DNA of 21,648 bases from JAWXCM01 sp034408745 (lineage in GTDB: Bacteria; Acidobacteriota; Terriglobia; Bryobacterales; Bryobacteraceae). The stretch is from NCBI GenBank assembly GCA_034408745.1, contig JAWXCM010000158.1:1-21648 (forward strand). The letters run 5' to 3'. Positions 1 to 6,183 of the stretch are shown in pieces. Both the position numbers and the translations under genes were made by a program. How positions within the stretch are numbered: position 1 is the stretch's first letter; each line of letters opens with the position of its first letter. The notes beneath the pieces were generated by a model. That model was given only the letters and a program-made list of their open reading frames with translations, did no database searches and had not been told where the DNA came from.

Positions 1-24
1 CTGTCCGAAGCCGGCTTCGGACAG
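1..24. repeat. Perfect 24-bp palindrome
   Basis: CTGTCCGAAGCC is followed directly by its exact reverse complement, with no spacer. It lies 21 bp upstream of the ATG of the broken tautomerase gene. The position would suit an operator for a dimeric repressor. Because it sits exactly at the window edge, it could equally be a fold-back artefact at a contig end. The symmetry is seen directly; the role is not known. Confidence 0.6.
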
Positions 25-45
25 CTGCGCCACCACGGGGGTCGT

Positions 46-275
46 ATGCCACTCGCAGAGATCAAAGGTGTGGTCGAATATCTTTCGTCCGGACAGAAGA
101 AGACGATGATCGAACGCGTAACCTCGCCGTTCTCCTGGTCGAAGGAGAGGGTGTACGCCCCGTCACGCAGGTGATCCTCGAGGACGTTCCCGAGGGTCAG
201 TGGGGCGTCGGTGGCTCCATCGCAACGGCACAGATGCCGCGGGATATGGCTGCAGGCAAGGCCTCGGAGAAGTAG
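46..275 (+). pseudogene. 4-oxalocrotonate tautomerase family gene, frameshifted
   Basis: The first frame starts at ATG 46 and reads MPLAEIKGVVEYLSSGQKK then MIERVT, with the N-terminal proline that is the catalytic base of the 4-OT/tautomerase superfamily. This frame stops at 172-174. From about 126 a second frame gives VEGEGVRPVT, then VILEDVPEGQWGVGG and a C-terminal AAGKASEK ending at TAG 273-275. Together the two halves match a complete small tautomerase of about 70-75 residues (family consensus: EGEG.RPVTWV.IEEV.SGQWGIGG). The break lies between about 121 and 137. The enzyme would act on enol/keto substrates in the cytoplasm. It is a pseudogene unless the shift is a sequencing error; a single indel would repair it. 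There is no strong Shine-Dalgarno sequence, and the palindrome at 1-24 lies just upstream. Confidence 0.72.
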
Positions 276-351
276 ACACAGCACCAACACAGTAGGGCAG
301 GCCCCCAGGCCAGGGCCCCTGCCTCCCCGCCTTGCCTGAAAAGGAGACCCC

Positions 352-639
352 ATGAGCTCAACGACAGTTGCCACAAATCTCACCGCTCGCCGCGATGGCG
401 AGACCTATCGCTTCGATCATCCCTCAATGACGGACATCATACACCTGGTCAGTTCGGCAGCGGATCGGAACAGCGAGTGGCGGCTACAAGAGCTCGCGGA
501 ACTGCTCTGGACTCACTCCAGCGGACCGAAGGATCGAGCGCAGAGTGCCTCGGTCCAGCGTCCGGTGGTCCGGCACAACCACCTGAGAGAAAGGGTCATC
601 GCGCCGCAGGACCATGTGGCTGCCCACCTGCCGGACTAA
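352..639 (+). CDS. Short hypothetical ORF, possibly a truncated gene start
   Basis: The ORF of 95 codons begins with MSSTTVATNLTARRDGETYR and is preceded by a very good ribosome binding site (AAAAGGAG, then five bases, then ATG). I do not recognise the protein. The second half, from about 484 onward, lies antisense to hicA and reads like a shadow of it (low complexity, Arg/His/Ala rich). The most likely reading is that the first 44 or so codons are the remaining 5' end of a gene cut by arrival of the hicBA module on the opposite strand. It could also be a real small gene that overlaps hicA tail to tail, or no gene at all. Confidence 0.3.
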   Translation: MSSTTVATNLTARRDGETYRFDHPSMTDIIHLVSSAADRNSEWRLQELAELLWTHSSGPKDRAQSASVQRPVVRHNHLRERVIAPQDHVAAHLPD

Positions 640-705
640 GCGAAATCCCAACCGCTCAAGTGCCCGCAGGCATGCGCGCCCGGAAACGACGGGAAGGGAG
701 CTCAC
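484..705 (-). CDS. hicA: HicA-type toxin (mRNA interferase)
   Basis: This 73-residue protein has the HicA/YcfA double-stranded-RNA-binding fold signature: SGRACLRALERLGF, then VRQVGSHMVLRR with the conserved catalytic histidine at about residue 30, then VVVPDHRTLDRGTLRSILR and a C-terminal SPEQFRELL. HicA toxins cleave mRNA and are neutralised by HicB. The start is GTG at 705, and its bases overlap the TGA stop of hicB (GTGA), so the two genes are translationally coupled with the antitoxin first. The length is normal and the catalytic histidine is kept, so the toxin looks intact. Its 3' end overlaps the plus-strand ORF that starts at 352. Confidence 0.88.
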   Translation of the reverse strand: MSSLPVVSGRACLRALERLGFRLVRQVGSHMVLRRDDPFSQVVVPDHRTLDRGTLRSILRSAGVSPEQFRELL

Positions 706-908
706 ACGGTAACGAGACGTGCGTCGAAGTGCTCTTCAGGCACCGGCAGGTGGTCGGCTTCGAGCGCCCCGACGTAGGCCTGGATAGCTTCCCTGATGTT
801 CGCTAGCGCCGATTCCTGGGTTTCGCCCTGGGACACACAGCCGGGCAGACTGGGGCACTCGGCGACCACCAGGCCGTCTTCCCCTCGATACAGCAGAACC
901 TGTCGCAT
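702..908 (-). CDS. hicB: HicB-type antitoxin
   Basis: The 68-residue form starts at ATG 908, with GGGA just upstream. It reads MRQVLLYRGEDGLVVAECPS, then LPGCVSQGETQESALANIREAI. This is the HicB partial RNase-H fold (V.ECPSLPGC.SQG.T..EAL.NI.EAI.AY), which binds and blocks HicA. A longer reading from 962 adds 18 residues without family resemblance, so I prefer 908. It is short for the family: only the RNase-H-like domain is present, with no C-terminal DNA-binding helix-turn-helix or ribbon-helix-helix. Autoregulation by this protein is therefore uncertain. Its stop overlaps the hicA start. Confidence 0.85.
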   Translation of the reverse strand: MRQVLLYRGEDGLVVAECPSLPGCVSQGETQESALANIREAIQAYVGALEADHLPVPEEHFDARLVTV

Positions 909-1254
909 GGTCCCATTGTGTCTGATTCCGGGGACAAACGCGAGGTCACTGTCGCCCGCCAAACGGGGGACTCAATGCTCGATCTGCGGTCCCAGACAGG
1001 CCAGGCCGCTAATGAAGCGCCCACGCAAGGATGCGGAATGGCACTCCCACATCGCTGGTTCCATGCTGGTCATGATCAATGCCCAGGCTGTCGGCGGCAA
1101 CCTGTAGATCCTCGCCGCCAGTCGGGTGGATGGCTCCGCATCCTCGCGATGAGTTTCTTCGCACACAACCCACCTCTTAGACTTCTCATCCGGCGGTCGC
1201 ACTCATCAGGGCCACGCGGGAGCGTCAGAAGTGCAGGCCCGGAATCGCGGGCTG
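909..1254. other. Stretch without a recognisable gene
   Basis: No ORF here resembles a protein family. The minus-strand reading continues downstream out of the decayed VWA gene without similarity to the intact VWA protein. The only structure I see is the 30-bp element at 1020-1049, which is repeated at 1759-1788. The promoter of hicBA must lie at the left end of this stretch, but I see no convincing -35/-10 pair. Confidence 0.5.
1020..1049 (+). repeat. Direct repeat copy A (30 bp)
   Basis: Matches 1759-1788 at 26 of 30 positions, with the 18-base core AGGATGCGGAATGGCACT identical (1028-1045 here). It lies about 200 bp downstream of the end of the decayed VWA gene on the minus strand. The function is unknown; it may be a fragment of an interspersed repeat. 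Confidence 0.6.
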
Positions 1255-1581
1255 CGTGTTCCACCATGTCGGAGAGTTCGCCGTCGGTGAGCAGAAAAAT
1301 CCAGGGAAGGAAATACTCGACGTCGTTGGCGCGGCAGGTGATTGTCCGGCTCTCGAGCAGGTCCACTACCCTGAGGATGGCCGCTTCCATTTGAGCCATG
1401 CCAACGGTGGTGAGAACGGGGGCCTGGAACTGGTCTGAGGTGGTGAAGTCCTGCACCACTTCAATTCCGTGGTCAACAGGGACAACAGCGATCTCCGCGC
1501 AGCGAGAAAGCCAGGCAAGCCGGAGGTAACCACCAGGAGAACACACGGGCAGCTGGGGTCGAAATTCTCCGTGAATTCCAT
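1255..1581 (-). pseudogene. Decayed VWA (TerY-like) gene copy
   Basis: This is a second, broken copy of the VWA gene at 5227-5901. From ATG 1581 one frame gives MEFTENFDPSCPCVLL, matching IEFAENPDPRCPCVLL of the intact copy. A second frame then gives IEVVQDFTTSDQFQAPVL, then RANDVEYFLPWIFLLTDGE and SDMVEHAAR, each closely matching the intact protein. Between the two frames about 30 residues are missing, including the DxSxS metal-binding (MIDAS) motif, and a few residues are also lost at TDGEP.GETSD. After EHAAR the similarity ends, so the C-terminal 70 or so residues are gone. It cannot encode a working VWA domain. It lies downstream of avd on the same strand, as if left over from a tandem or second triad. 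Confidence 0.8.
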
Positions 1582-1693
1582 GACTTCGTCTCACCTCATC
1601 GAGCCCATCGTCCTCGACTGGCAAAATCAGCCAGCCGCCTGACAGCCCCCGGCCGCGACACTCGCCGCCCGGCCGCCGTTCGCGCGAACACCG

Positions 1694-2230
1694 CTACCAG
1701 AGGGCCGGGCGCAGCCTTTGTTTGACGCGACAACCAGTGGCGGCCTGTCGCGTCGGGACCCAGGCCAGGATGCGGAATGGCACTGCCCGCGCGGTTTGGT
1801 ATGACGCACGAGTTGCTTGCGGGTTTGCGGGTCCACTTGCTGCCGCGCGTGGTTCGGTCTGGGCGGGGTTGGTGGCGGCGGTGCGACCGGACTTCAGCCA
1901 GCCTCCCGTCATGCGCCCGATCTCTTCCAGCCGTTCGGCGGCGTAGCCGTAGCTGTCCACGCTCAGCAATTTCAGATCTTTCGCGAGACGGAGAAGGTAG
2001 CGCAGGTGGTTGGCTTTGCGGTTGGCGTCCTGCAGGATGGGTTCGCGGCGGGCAGTGTAGCTGGCCTCCACGAGGAGAGTGAGGACATCCAGCATCGCGG
2101 CAACGGTGCGCTCCCCAACGCTGAAGCGGTAGTTGCGGGGGTACTTTTCGCACTTCGGCAGCAGCCACAGGGCAAGATCGTAGGCCTTCGCCACCACCAC
2201 CGCCGGGTCTTTGGTGTCCTGTCGCCCCAC
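1694..2230 (-). CDS. avd: Avd-like four-helix bundle protein (DGR accessory)
   Basis: Residues about 10-115 match the Avd family, small barrel-forming four-helix proteins that bind the reverse transcriptase and template RNA of diversity-generating retroelements. Seen here: AKAYDLALWLLPKCEKYPRN, then FSVGERTVAAMLDVL, VEASYT, LRYLLRLAKDLKLLS and the characteristic ending RLEEIGRMTGGWLKS. The family is usually about 110-130 residues. The extra 60 residues (1694 to about 1885) are Ala/Pro/Arg-rich, unlike the family, and contain the repeat at 1759-1788, so the original 3' end was probably replaced. The start is GTG 2230; an in-frame stop at 2255-2257 excludes an upstream start. It follows the putative DGR target gene on the same strand with a hairpin and T-run between them. 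No reverse transcriptase follows. Confidence 0.8.
   Translation of the reverse strand: MGRQDTKDPAVVVAKAYDLALWLLPKCEKYPRNYRFSVGERTVAAMLDVLTLLVEASYTARREPILQDANRKANHLRYLLRLAKDLKLLSVDSYGYAAERLEEIGRMTGGWLKSGRTAATNPAQTEPRAAASGPANPQATRASYQTARAVPFRILAWVPTRQAATGCRVKQRLRPALW
1759..1788 (+). repeat. Direct repeat copy B (30 bp)
   Basis: Partner of 1020-1049 (26 of 30 positions; identical core at 1767-1784). It lies inside the atypical 3' extension of the avd reading frame, which suggests that the extension is not original avd sequence. Confidence 0.6.
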
Positions 2231-2233
2231 CGG

Positions 2234-2267
2234 AAAAAAAATCCCGCGCTCGGCTTACGCCTCACGC
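2234..2267 (-). terminator. Hairpin with GTAA loop followed by eight T
   Basis: Read on the minus strand, GCGTGAGGC, the loop GTAA and GCCGAGCGC form a stem (2267-2246) with two G-C-rich ends, one G-T pair and a tandem G-A mismatch. GGGA and eight T follow (2241-2234). This is the form of a rho-independent terminator after the kinase-FGE gene. It lies only a few bases before the GTG of avd. Hairpins downstream of variable regions are also a known cis feature of DGRs, but they usually sit closer to the variable region than the roughly 85 bp seen here. Confidence 0.5.
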
Positions 2268-2340
2268 CTGGTTACCTCTCTGGCCTGTACTTTAGCACGC
2301 TCTTGTCTCGGTAAGAAGAAAAAAGGAAAAAGGGAAAAAA

Positions 2341-4404
2341 CTAAAGGGAATCCCCGGCACACCGGAACCCGACGAAGTAGTACCTGTTGTCCGGGTACTT
2401 GTAGATACGATTCGACACCCGGGCGTAACTTGTAAAGTAGAACCAGGAACCGCCCCGCAGCACCTTGTTGCTACCCTGGTTGTACGAGCTTGCGGTCCAC
2501 TCCCAGACGTTCCCCAGCACGTCATAGAGTCCAAAGGCATTGGGCGCCCTGGTCATTACGTCATGGGTACGTTTGCTGCTGTTGCCATCGTGCCAGGCAA
2601 TGTCGTCCAACTTCGCATAGCTGGCACCTGTAGTTCCGCCACGCGCAGCGTACTCCCACTCCTCCTCGGTCGGCAAGCGTACCCCCGCCTTGCCACAATA
2701 CGCGGTCGCGTCGTTCCATGACACGTTTTCCACTGGCCGCTTGTCACCCTTGACGTTGGCGGGATTGTTTCCCATTACCTTCTGGTAGGCCCCCTGCGTT
2801 ACCTCCGTCTGCCCCATCCAGAAGCCTTTCGCTATGGTGACTTCCTTCGCGGGTTTCTCATCGGCGTCGCACTCCGAGTCGCCCGGCGAGCAGCCCATGC
2901 TGAACTTGCCTGGCTGAATCCACACGTATGTCTGGCCGTCCTTTGGGTTTATCTGCGTTCTGACCGGTGGAAGTGGCTCGACCTTGCTGGCCTCTGGCGA
3001 AGACTGCGAATTGGCGACAGGCGGAGCCGGTTTACTGCTGAGCCCCGTGATGAACAAGCCCGCGGTGAGGACACCGGAAAGCACGGCGGCGACGCCGTTT
3101 CGCGGCCGCCGGTCAAGCAGCCACAGTGCCGCTGTTGCCATCAGGCCGAGCAGGGCAATCACCACGGAGCCAAACACCAGCGCCGTCACGCCGAACAGCG
3201 CTCCAGCAGCCGGCCCGGCCCACCATGGGGGAAAACTGGCTGTGGGAACGACCTGCGCCGGCGGCGGCTGCGGTTGTGGCTGCGGCGTAACCACCGCCAC
3301 TGGCACCACTGGCGAGCGGACCGGCCCCGTGCGGGACACGGGGCTGGCGTGTGTTCCCGCACGAATTGCATCAGCCGAGGGGAACGGGTCAAGGCCGCCC
3401 AACTGGGCAGCCCTTTCGCACCAGGGGCAAGCGCGCAAGCCGCCGTAATGACGGTGGTGTCCGTTTTTTGCGCAGACGGCTAACTCGGTCCGAGCAGTGG
3501 ACAGAGCGTCCCTCCACTGCTTCGCCCGCGGACGTGCCGCCGGGTCCGCGTGACCCTGATCGAATGCCGTCACCAAAAGCTCCCGTACGGTGGGGTGGAG
3601 CATCTCCAGCGGTGGCGCAAGAGCCTTCGGGGCGAACTGCACCTTGCGCCGGATGGAGTACGGGAACTGGCCCGCGAGAATCCGCTCCTCCCGCTGAGGC
3701 GGGTCGCCCGAGCCAGTGTATTTGCCGTCGAAGGGGTGCGTTCCCTCCATCAGCATCTGGAAGATGAGCACGGCGAGCCCGAAGTGATCGTGGACAGTGG
3801 TGCGCTCCACCTCCTCAAAACGCTTGCCCTGTAACTCGGGCGGGGTGTACTCCGGCTTGCCCACCAGGCAGCGGTGCAGCGAAGAGCCGTCGCGGCCGCG
3901 CACCTGGAAGGAGTCCGTGTCCACCAACGTCGCCAGCGCGGCGTCCGTCACCAGCACGTTGCTCTCATTCACGTCGCCCACCACGTGGCCGCGCGCGTGG
4001 AGGGCGTCCACAGCGGTGGCAATGTTCAGCGCGGCGGTCAGCAGGTACTCATAGTGAAACGCGGGGCAGCGCTTCCGCCGCTGGCCGGGGTTGAAGTACT
4101 CATACACCGTCACCGGCTGGTCCAGTCTCGGCATCAGGAAGCCGACCGGCTTGCCCGTGCCGGGGTTCTCCAGAATGTCGACCGGCCAGGCGATGGAACA
4201 GTGACCTCTGGCGGCCATGGGATCGTCGGGCGGATTCTCCAGCATCGCCCGGAGCTTGGCCCAGTGCCGGTCGTCGGCGGTGTGGTAGATTTTGGCCACC
4301 CAGCGGGGCTCACCGGTGACCAGATAGATGTGGGCCTCGCCCCCGGTGGCGAGGTGCCCACCGAGTTCCAGCCGCTCCCTGTTCGTCCCGCGTCGCAGTC
4401 GCAT
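2341..4404 (-). CDS. Membrane protein kinase fused to FGE-type domain, putative DGR target
   Basis: 687 residues. Residues 13-305 are a Ser/Thr kinase domain of the TerY-P type: lysine 38 (WVAKIY), catalytic loop VGDVNESN with D144 in place of the usual HRD, DTD (162-164) in place of DFG, and the APE-like TPPE near 187. Residues 311-329 hold a small Cys/His zinc-ribbon-like segment ending CPWC. A Pro/Gln-rich linker is followed by two membrane helices (about 394-430 and 436-455). Residues about 490-684 are an FGE-sulfatase domain (C-type-lectin-like fold): FSMGCSPGD, RPVENVSWNDATAYC, RLPTEEEWEYAARGG, GLYDVLGNVWEWT, VLRGGSW and VGFRCA. The C-terminus has the pattern of a DGR variable region. 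The kinase should lie inside and the FGE domain outside the membrane, as a ligand-sensing ectodomain. The ATG at 4404 follows the PP2C stop (4419) by 14 bp, so they are co-transcribed. Confidence 0.88.
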   Translation of the reverse strand: MRLRRGTNRERLELGGHLATGGEAHIYLVTGEPRWVAKIYHTADDRHWAKLRAMLENPPDDPMAARGHCSIAWPVDILENPGTGKPVGFLMPRLDQPVTVYEYFNPGQRRKRCPAFHYEYLLTAALNIATAVDALHARGHVVGDVNESNVLVTDAALATLVDTDSFQVRGRDGSSLHRCLVGKPEYTPPELQGKRFEEVERTTVHDHFGLAVLIFQMLMEGTHPFDGKYTGSGDPPQREERILAGQFPYSIRRKVQFAPKALAPPLEMLHPTVRELLVTAFDQGHADPAARPRAKQWRDALSTARTELAVCAKNGHHRHYGGLRACPWCERAAQLGGLDPFPSADAIRAGTHASPVSRTGPVRSPVVPVAVVTPQPQPQPPPAQVVPTASFPPWWAGPAAGALFGVTALVFGSVVIALLGLMATAALWLLDRRPRNGVAAVLSGVLTAGLFITGLSSKPAPPVANSQSSPEASKVEPLPPVRTQINPKDGQTYVWIQPGKFSMGCSPGDSECDADEKPAKEVTIAKGFWMGQTEVTQGAYQKVMGNNPANVKGDKRPVENVSWNDATAYCGKAGVRLPTEEEWEYAARGGTTGASYAKLDDIAWHDGNSSKRTHDVMTRAPNAFGLYDVLGNVWEWTASSYNQGSNKVLRGGSWFYFTSYARVSNRIYKYPDNRYYFVGFRCAGDSL
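2353..2460 (-). other. Putative DGR variable region (VR)
   Basis: Codons 649-684 of the kinase-FGE protein lie between two fixed anchors, LRGGSW and VGFRCA. The residues at 655, 656, 659, 660, 667, 668, 670, 675, 676 and 677 are encoded by TTC, TAC, AGT, TAC, ATC, TAC, TAC, TAC, TAC and TTC. Each of these is one or two changes at positions 1-2 from an asparagine codon (AAC/AAT), with the third base always C or T. In DGR targets of the FGE/CLec fold, the template carries AAC at such positions and adenine-specific mutagenesis diversifies them. Neighbouring codons such as AAT, GAC AAC and CGG remain unchanged. The template repeat that would prove this is not in the window. Confidence 0.7.
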
Positions 4405-4418
4405 CCTTGTGATCCCGG

Positions 4419-5192
4419 TCAGGCGGCGGGTACGGCCAGCAGCAGCGTCAGATCGTCGTCAGTTTTCGCGGTAACTTTGGGCGAGTTCATCCATTCGGTA
4501 AGTCCCTCGGTGGTGCCTCCGTTGCGGGCAAAGTCGAGCAGAGGGCGGAAAAAGCCGCCGTGGGCGATGCCGGAGGGTAGTTTCAGGGCCAGACCCTGGA
4601 ATCCGTCGCTCAGCAGGGCAACTCCGGCGGGGGTGCCGGACCAAACGCTGAACCGGGCGGAATCGATGCCATTGGGGGAGACCAGAAAGGTGGTTTCGTT
4701 CAGATACTCGGCGATGACGGGGCCGGTGAGCGAGAGGGTCTCGCCCGCCTCCGTGGCGACCACACACGCGCCGTCGCCGATCTGGGCGGCCGCGATGGTG
4801 TCGCCGGTGACGATGGCCAGGATGAGCGTGGCGGAGAATTCGCGGGGCGGGAGGCCGGCCGCGCGCGCCGCTTCAACGACAGCGTCGCGGGCCTGCTCCA
4901 GAATGGACTTCAGAAGTGCTCGCCAGGCGTCCTCGGTGCGGTCAACCGGAGGCACGGCGAGCAGGCGGCGGGCGGTCTCGACGGCGGTATCGGCGGCGAG
5001 GCGGGCTCCCGCTTCGGCATGCGAGACGGAGCCTGCGCCGTCGGAAACGGCGAGTGCGACGCCTCCCACCGCGGGCAGTGTGGCGTAGGCGTGGGCGTCC
5101 TGGCAGGGCTGGGCGTGTTCGGCGTGACTGGTTCCGGCGACGCTGGCTCCAACGACGGTCCAGGTGGTTGCGGTTGGCGGCGTGGGCTGCAT
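4419..5192 (-). CDS. PP2C-family protein phosphatase (TerY-P triad)
   Basis: 257 residues from ATG 5192. The reading frame runs on to a TTG at 5261, but that would overlap the VWA gene and adds residues unlike the family, so I take 5192, 34 bp after the VWA stop. The metal-binding motifs of PP2C phosphatases are present in order: VSDGAGS (D51), then AQIGDGACVV (D140), LLSDGFQGL (D196) and the closing TDDDLTLLLA (245-247). The N-terminal VGASVAGTSHAEHAQPCQDA is the usual start of such domains in TerY-P loci. It would remove phosphates put on by the neighbouring kinase in the cytoplasm; no membrane helix is seen. It sits between the VWA and kinase genes in one minus-strand operon. Confidence 0.88.
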   Translation of the reverse strand: MQPTPPTATTWTVVGASVAGTSHAEHAQPCQDAHAYATLPAVGGVALAVSDGAGSVSHAEAGARLAADTAVETARRLLAVPPVDRTEDAWRALLKSILEQARDAVVEAARAAGLPPREFSATLILAIVTGDTIAAAQIGDGACVVATEAGETLSLTGPVIAEYLNETTFLVSPNGIDSARFSVWSGTPAGVALLSDGFQGLALKLPSGIAHGGFFRPLLDFARNGGTTEGLTEWMNSPKVTAKTDDDLTLLLAVPAA

Positions 5193-5226
5193 GTGGTGGT
5201 GGGGTGGGGACGGCTGCCTGTTGCTC

Positions 5227-5901
5227 TTAGACCTTGCCCCAGCCAGCGGGAGTGAGCGCAACCATATCGCCCGGCGTGGAGGCGGAGACGGCGGCCATGC
5301 TGCGGGAGAGCCAGACGAACATCTCCACGAAGTTGAGGCCCTTCAGGGCGACGGGCTGGCGGTCGCAGATGGTGGCGAGCTGGGTAAGATTGGCGCCTTC
5401 CACACCCACGGCGAAGAACGCGACTTTCGAGGCTTTCTCGGCTTCCTTTACGCGGCGGGCCGCGCGTTCGACGACGTCGGAGGTTTCGCCCTGCGGCTCA
5501 CCGTCGGTGATCATGAAGATCCAGGGCCGGTAGTACTGGATGTCGTTGGCGCGATACGTGGCTTTGCGGCTCTCGACCAGGTCGAGCGCCTTGTTCATGG
5601 CGGCTCCCATGTGAGTCATCCCGGTGGTGCTGAGAACGGGGGCCTTGAACTGGTCGGAGGTGGTGAAGTCCAGAACGACCTCGATCTCGCTGTTAAAGGT
5701 GACTACGGCGACCTCCACCCGGCGCGAGGCGAGGGTGTCGCGGTGGATGTCCTGCTCAAATGCCTTGAGGCCGGCGTTCAGCGCGTCGATTTTGTCCCCG
5801 GCCATGGAAGCGGAGGTGTCCAGCAGCAGGACGCACGGGCATCTGGGGTCGGGATTCTCAGCGAATTCGATGGCTTCGTTGAGGTTGGGGGTGGTGGCCA
5901 T
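5227..5901 (-). CDS. VWA-domain protein, TerY-like
   Basis: 224 residues, essentially one von Willebrand A domain. It has an intact MIDAS: LLLDTSASM (D28, S30, S32), the threonine in STTGMTHMG (about 92-94) and MITDGEP (D133). TerY-like VWA proteins of this length form the TerY-P triad with a PP2C phosphatase and a protein kinase and are thought to be the phosphorylated or metal-dependent scaffold. Here the gene is first in the operon, 34 bp before the PP2C gene. The start at ATG 5901 has AAAGGAG upstream, with spacing (12 bases) slightly long. A broken paralogue lies at 1255-1581. No signal peptide or membrane helix is seen, so it is cytoplasmic. Confidence 0.88.
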   Translation of the reverse strand: MATTPNLNEAIEFAENPDPRCPCVLLLDTSASMAGDKIDALNAGLKAFEQDIHRDTLASRRVEVAVVTFNSEIEVVLDFTTSDQFKAPVLSTTGMTHMGAAMNKALDLVESRKATYRANDIQYYRPWIFMITDGEPQGETSDVVERAARRVKEAEKASKVAFFAVGVEGANLTQLATICDRQPVALKGLNFVEMFVWLSRSMAAVSASTPGDMVALTPAGWGKV

Positions 5902-6036
5902 AATGGGGTGATGCTCCTTTTATTTTGCTTGCCTCTGAAGAGGTCAGGGCGGGGCGTCAGCCGCCTGAGGCAGTAACCGATAATCCTGCGGACACGCGCC
6001 GCCGCCGTTCGGACGCGTTCTTTCGTGTGCTGTACA

Positions 6037-6064
6037 GATATAACAGAGCATGGGGGGAGGTCAA
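6037..6064 (-). promoter_or_regulatory. Candidate sigma-70-type promoter for the triad operon
   Basis: On the minus strand TTGACC (6064-6059), a 16-base spacer and TATATC (6042-6037) resemble a -35/-10 pair. Transcription would start near 6030, leaving a leader of about 130 bases before the VWA ATG at 5901. The match is moderate (five and four of six bases), and promoters in this group of bacteria are poorly defined. Confidence 0.35.
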
Positions 6065-6183
6065 GTTGCCCGGGGATTCCTGGCGCTTTTTGACAGTGTC
6101 GCTCCTGGGCCTGAACCCGCCAAAACACGCCGCTCTCGCGCAAAACCGGGTTCCGCGATATCGTAGGACAAGGAGCACAAATC

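Noticed and set aside
909..1254. Possible reverse transcriptase fragment after avd
   Set aside because: None of the frames shows RT motifs such as YADD or the conserved DGR RT blocks.
1..2340. Template repeat of the DGR
   Set aside because: I looked on both strands for an AAC/GTT-rich copy of 2341-2460 and saw none; no other part of the window contains one as far as I can read.
3874..5088. 404-codon plus-strand ORF opposite the kinase and PP2C genes
   Set aside because: It is antisense to two clearly recognised genes, has no family resemblance and is Arg/Ala/Ser-rich, as expected from high-GC shadow frames.
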